The notes below the pieces were generated by a model that did not search any database, was not told where the DNA came from, and was given only the letters and a program-made list of their open reading frames with translations. The translations under genes and the position numbers were made by a program. A DNA stretch of 9,923 nt from Desulfotignum sp032250905 (GTDB lineage Bacteria; Desulfobacterota; Desulfobacteria; Desulfobacterales; Desulfobacteraceae), in contig JAVVEQ010000078.1 of the NCBI GenBank assembly GCA_032250905.1, forward strand, positions 1 to 9,923, read 5' to 3'. Of this stretch, positions 7,057 to 9,923 are shown in pieces. The number at the start of each line of letters is the position of its first letter. Positions within the stretch are counted from its first letter, which is position 1.

Positions 7057-7085
7057 TTGACCGAAGGCAGATATTTGAATAAAAA
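7057..7085 (+). promoter_or_regulatory. Candidate dnaA promoter
   Basis: TTGACC (7057-7062) is spaced 17 bp from TAAAAA (7080-7085). The -35 matches five of six consensus positions and the -10 four of six. Transcription would start near 7092, giving a leader of about 115 nt. No stronger pair was found closer to the dnaA ATG. Confidence 0.35.
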
Positions 7086-7206
7086 AACTCATGCTTTTTT
7101 TAAAACCCTGCAGTTTTCAGTGGAAATCGGTAATTTCAGTACCATCCTTGGCTATTTGTTGGTAATGTCAATTGAGTTGAACAGAAAGGTCGGATTGTAG
7201 AAAAAC

Positions 7207-8577
7207 ATGGATAAATTCTGGACGCAGGTCAAATCTCAAATCAAGAAGGCAATTCCGGATCACAGCTACAGAATGTGGGTTGACCCACTTGAAATCATGT
7301 CATTTCAAGATGACCGGCTGTGTTTGTCCACCCCCAATGAATTTTTTATCAAGCGCTTGAAGGACAATTATCTGGGTCTGTTTGAACAGGAATTTCTCAA
7401 GCTTGGGCATTCGATCCGTATCGAGTTTAAAACAGAAACATCCAGAAAAAAGGCCTGTCATTGGATAAACAAGGGAGCGGCTGAAGACAAATCAAGGAAA
7501 AATGATTTGATTCAGGCCTGTCTGCCCGGTTTTGATCCGCGATTCCACAGTGGCAGGCTGCTCAAAAAAGGGTATACGTTTGATGATTTCGTGGTTGGAG
7601 ACAATTCCAGTTTTGCTTATTCCGCTTCCCTGTGCCTGGCTCAGGGGCACATGAACGGGGCCGGTATGCTGTATCTTTTAGGTAAAACCGGTCTGGGAAA
7701 AAGTCATTTGTCCCAGGCGGTGGGACACCATGTCATCACCCATAAAAAGGCGGTGCGCGTATATTACGTGACGGCTGAAGATTTTACCAATGAAATGATT
7801 TTTGCGCTCAGGGACAACACCATTGATACATTCAAGGAGAAATACCGCAAAAAGTGCGAGGTGCTGATTTTAGAAGACATTCATTTTCTGGCAGGGAAAA
7901 AAGCCATTCAAAAGGAACTGGCGGTGACTTTGGATTATCTGCTGGATGCCAATCGGAAAATTATATTTTCCGGGTGTGATCTTCCCGATGATATTCCCAA
8001 ACTGGACGATCAGCTCAAATCCCGGCTGACCATGGGCCTGGTAACGGAAATCAAAGCCCCGGATTTTAAGACCCGGGTCAAAATTCTCAGAAAGAAATCC
8101 AAAAACTTCAATTGCTTGATTCCTGCCCCGGTGACAGAATATATTGCACAGGAATTATGCGATGATGTCCGGCAGCTGGAAAGCGGCCTGTTTGGTGTGG
8201 TTGCAAAAGGACAGCTTCTGGGACGTCATATTGATATTGAGCTGGCAAAAAGCGTGCTGGCCAATATCCGTAAACATCAGAATCACATCACCATAGACGG
8301 GATCAAGAAACTGGTGTGTCAGGAATACGACATTACAGAGCAGGACCTGATTTCAAAGTCCCGGAAAAAGTATATTGTCAAACCCCGTCAGGTGGCTATC
8401 TTTTTGTCCAGAAAATACACGGACCAGCCCATCAAGAAAATCGGTTCCAGTTTCAAGCGGTACCATGCGACAGCCATCTATTCAGTGAATGCCGTTGAAA
8501 AGGAACTGCGTCAAAAAGGGGTACTGTATGAACAGGTTCAGTATCTTTCCAAAAAAATTGAAACAGGTAAATTTTAA
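7207..8577 (+). CDS. dnaA: Chromosomal replication initiator protein DnaA, divergent domain IV
   Basis: The 456-residue product is a full-length DnaA, the AAA+ protein that binds and unwinds the origin and loads helicase. Domain I is recognisable from MDKFWTQVKSQIKK to about residue 75. A short linker follows, then domain III opens with YTFDDFVVGDNSSFAYSAS (123-141). Walker A is GKTGLGKS (159-166), Walker B is LILEDIHFLAG (220-230), and LKSRL (270-274) holds the arginine-finger region. Sensor II is in DDVRQLESGL (R322), where most relatives have RELEGAL. Domain IV keeps KPRQVAIFLSR (392-402). The usual signature GGRDHTTV is replaced by KRYHATAI (417-424), retaining H420 and T422 but not the Asp and first Thr. 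The ATG at 7207 follows an in-frame stop at 7198 and has no proper Shine-Dalgarno. The next gene begins directly after the stop codon. It could be the sole DnaA or a divergent paralogue. Confidence 0.93.
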   Translation: MDKFWTQVKSQIKKAIPDHSYRMWVDPLEIMSFQDDRLCLSTPNEFFIKRLKDNYLGLFEQEFLKLGHSIRIEFKTETSRKKACHWINKGAAEDKSRKNDLIQACLPGFDPRFHSGRLLKKGYTFDDFVVGDNSSFAYSASLCLAQGHMNGAGMLYLLGKTGLGKSHLSQAVGHHVITHKKAVRVYYVTAEDFTNEMIFALRDNTIDTFKEKYRKKCEVLILEDIHFLAGKKAIQKELAVTLDYLLDANRKIIFSGCDLPDDIPKLDDQLKSRLTMGLVTEIKAPDFKTRVKILRKKSKNFNCLIPAPVTEYIAQELCDDVRQLESGLFGVVAKGQLLGRHIDIELAKSVLANIRKHQNHITIDGIKKLVCQEYDITEQDLISKSRKKYIVKPRQVAIFLSRKYTDQPIKKIGSSFKRYHATAIYSVNAVEKELRQKGVLYEQVQYLSKKIETGKF

Positions 8578-9923
8578 ATGGGTATGGATGATGCCGTTTA
8601 CCGTCTGCTGAAAAACCGGGTGGGCGCGGCACATATCACGCGAAATCCGGAAGACCGGGTCTGCTATTCCTATGATGCGGCGCCGGGGCAACCCTTTATG
8701 CCGGATGCCGTGGTTTTCCCGGGGTCTGAAGCGGAAGTGTCGGACATTATGCACCTGGCCTGGGAAAAAAGAATTCCCGTCATTCCCAGGGGCAGTGGTT
8801 CCGGTATGACCGGTGGTGCGGTGCCGGTCAAAGGGGGGCTGGTCATGGCCCTGACCCGGATGAACCGGATCCTGGCGATTGACACGGACAATTTTGTTGC
8901 CACTGTGGAACCCGGCGTGATTCTGAACAGCCTTCATGCGGCCGTGGAAAAGCAGGGCCTGTTTTATCCCCCGGATCCAGCCAGTTCCTCGGTCTGCACC
9001 ATCGGCGGCAATGTCGGTGAGTGCGCCGGTGGCCCCCGGGCCGTCAAATATGGCGTAACAAGGGATTATGTGCTGGGGCTTCAGGCGGTACTGCCCGGTG
9101 GAGACATCATCCGCACCGGCGTCTGTACGGCCAAGGGGGTAGCCGGGTATGACCTGACCCGTCTGATCGTCGGATCCGAAGGGACCCTGGCCGTTGTCAC
9201 TCAGATCACGCTGAAATTATTGCCCAAACCCGCATATGTGTTGACAATGGCGGTGAGTTTCGATGATATGGACACGGCGGCACGGACAGTCGCCGGTATC
9301 ATGCGCAGGGCCGTGATTCCCCGATGTGTGGAGTATCTGGATGATGCGTCCCTTTCACTGGTCAAAGATCAACTGCAGTTTGATCTGCCGGCTCAGGCCA
9401 GGGCCCTGCTGATCCTTGAACTCGATGGCGATGAAATTCAGGTCGAAGCCCAGTCGAAACAGATCCGGACATTTTGTTCGCAGTCCGGCGCTTTGGATAT
9501 CCGCATTGCCGGAGATCCGGTTCAGGCGGCCTCGCTGTGGCAGGCCAGGAAAGCGCTGTCGCCCACGCTCTATAAGATCGCAAGCCAGAAGCTCAATGAA
9601 GACGTTGTGGTGCCCATATCAAAAATTCCCGAAATGGTGTCGCGCATTCGAACCATTCAAAAGGAATCCGGCCTGACGATTGTCAGCTTCGGTCACGCCG
9701 GAGACGGCAATATTCATTGTAATATCATGTATGACAAAACCGATGATTCCCAGGTAAAACAGGCCCACAAAGCAGTGGACAAACTTTTTGCCGCCACCCT
9801 GGCGCTGGGGGGAACCATCACGGGTGAACATGGGGTGGGGTTGAGCAAAAAAGCCTATCTTTCCTGGGAAATCGGTGAAAAAGAACAATCCATCATGAAG
9901 CAGATCAAAGCGGTATTTGATCC
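8578..9923 (+). CDS. FAD-binding 2-hydroxyacid oxidase, GlcD-like (3' end cut off)
   Basis: The frame stays open to the window edge and gives 448 residues, probably lacking only about 10-20. The protein belongs to the GlcD/D-lactate dehydrogenase flavin family, which oxidises 2-hydroxyacids such as glycolate or D-lactate. The FAD-binding PCMH domain is seen in VIPRGSGSGMTGGAVPVKGG (68-87), PPDPASSSVCTIGGNVGECAGG (131-152) and KGVAGYDLTRLIVGSEGT (186-203). The C-terminal oxidase domain has FGHAGDGNIH (371-380), with its conserved metal-binding histidines, and GEHGVGLSK (416-424). The final AVFD matches the usual AVFDP near the C-terminus. The ATG at 8578 abuts the dnaA TAA and has AGGT (8565-8568) at good spacing; an ATG at 8584 is less well placed. 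Cotranscription with dnaA is likely. A GlcF-like iron-sulfur partner may follow outside the window. The substrate cannot be settled by eye. Confidence 0.93.
   Translation, partial: MGMDDAVYRLLKNRVGAAHITRNPEDRVCYSYDAAPGQPFMPDAVVFPGSEAEVSDIMHLAWEKRIPVIPRGSGSGMTGGAVPVKGGLVMALTRMNRILAIDTDNFVATVEPGVILNSLHAAVEKQGLFYPPDPASSSVCTIGGNVGECAGGPRAVKYGVTRDYVLGLQAVLPGGDIIRTGVCTAKGVAGYDLTRLIVGSEGTLAVVTQITLKLLPKPAYVLTMAVSFDDMDTAARTVAGIMRRAVIPRCVEYLDDASLSLVKDQLQFDLPAQARALLILELDGDEIQVEAQSKQIRTFCSQSGALDIRIAGDPVQAASLWQARKALSPTLYKIASQKLNEDVVVPISKIPEMVSRIRTIQKESGLTIVSFGHAGDGNIHCNIMYDKTDDSQVKQAHKAVDKLFAATLALGGTITGEHGVGLSKKAYLSWEIGEKEQSIMKQIKAVFD

Noticed and set aside
8482..8937. 151-codon - strand frame across the dnaA-oxidase junction
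   Set aside because: It is antisense to both intact coding regions and has no recognisable domain.

Overview
The window looks like a chromosomal segment from a mesophilic sulfate-reducing bacterium, most likely Desulfobacterota (Desulfobacteraceae-like). This is an inference from gene content and protein style: a GlcD-type flavin oxidase beside dnaA, a small HsdR-N-domain protein of a kind I associate with these bacteria, and a DnaA with an unusual C-terminus. No taxonomic search could be run. There are no mobile elements, CRISPR arrays, tRNAs or phage genes that I can see.

Layout, left to right. Bases 1-125 are the spacer before a complete 5S rRNA (126-241), which ends an rRNA operon and is followed by a strong intrinsic terminator (252-298). 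Next on the + strand come an adenine deaminase gene (ade, 359-2185) and a small HsdR-N-domain gene with a C-terminal cysteine cluster (2230-2802). Convergent with these, on the - strand, is a two-gene operon read from right to left: pdxA (6677-5622), then uvrA (5629-2810), overlapping by 8 bases. A long AT-rich intergenic region (6678-7206) separates pdxA from the divergent dnaA (7207-8577). The dnaA stop codon is directly followed by the ATG of a GlcD-like FAD-linked oxidase (8578 to beyond the window end).

How it fits together. The genes are mostly housekeeping: purine salvage (ade), vitamin B6 synthesis (pdxA), nucleotide excision repair (uvrA), replication initiation (dnaA) and 2-hydroxyacid oxidation (glcD-like). 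The most interesting part is the 529-bp region between pdxA and dnaA together with the DnaA protein. The region has no canonical DnaA boxes. It does carry three exact TTGTGAAA octamers plus a fourth half-site (two octamers exactly 21 bp apart, one half of a TCACAA-T-TTGTGA dyad), three tandem 10-bp purine-rich repeats, a perfect 13-bp inverted repeat, and two AAATATTT palindromes 21 bp apart flanking one octamer. The DnaA encoded next door has lost most of the standard DNA-recognition signature in domain IV. The combined hypothesis is a chromosomal origin with a non-canonical, co-evolved DnaA box, part of which also lies immediately upstream of the pdxA-uvrA promoter.
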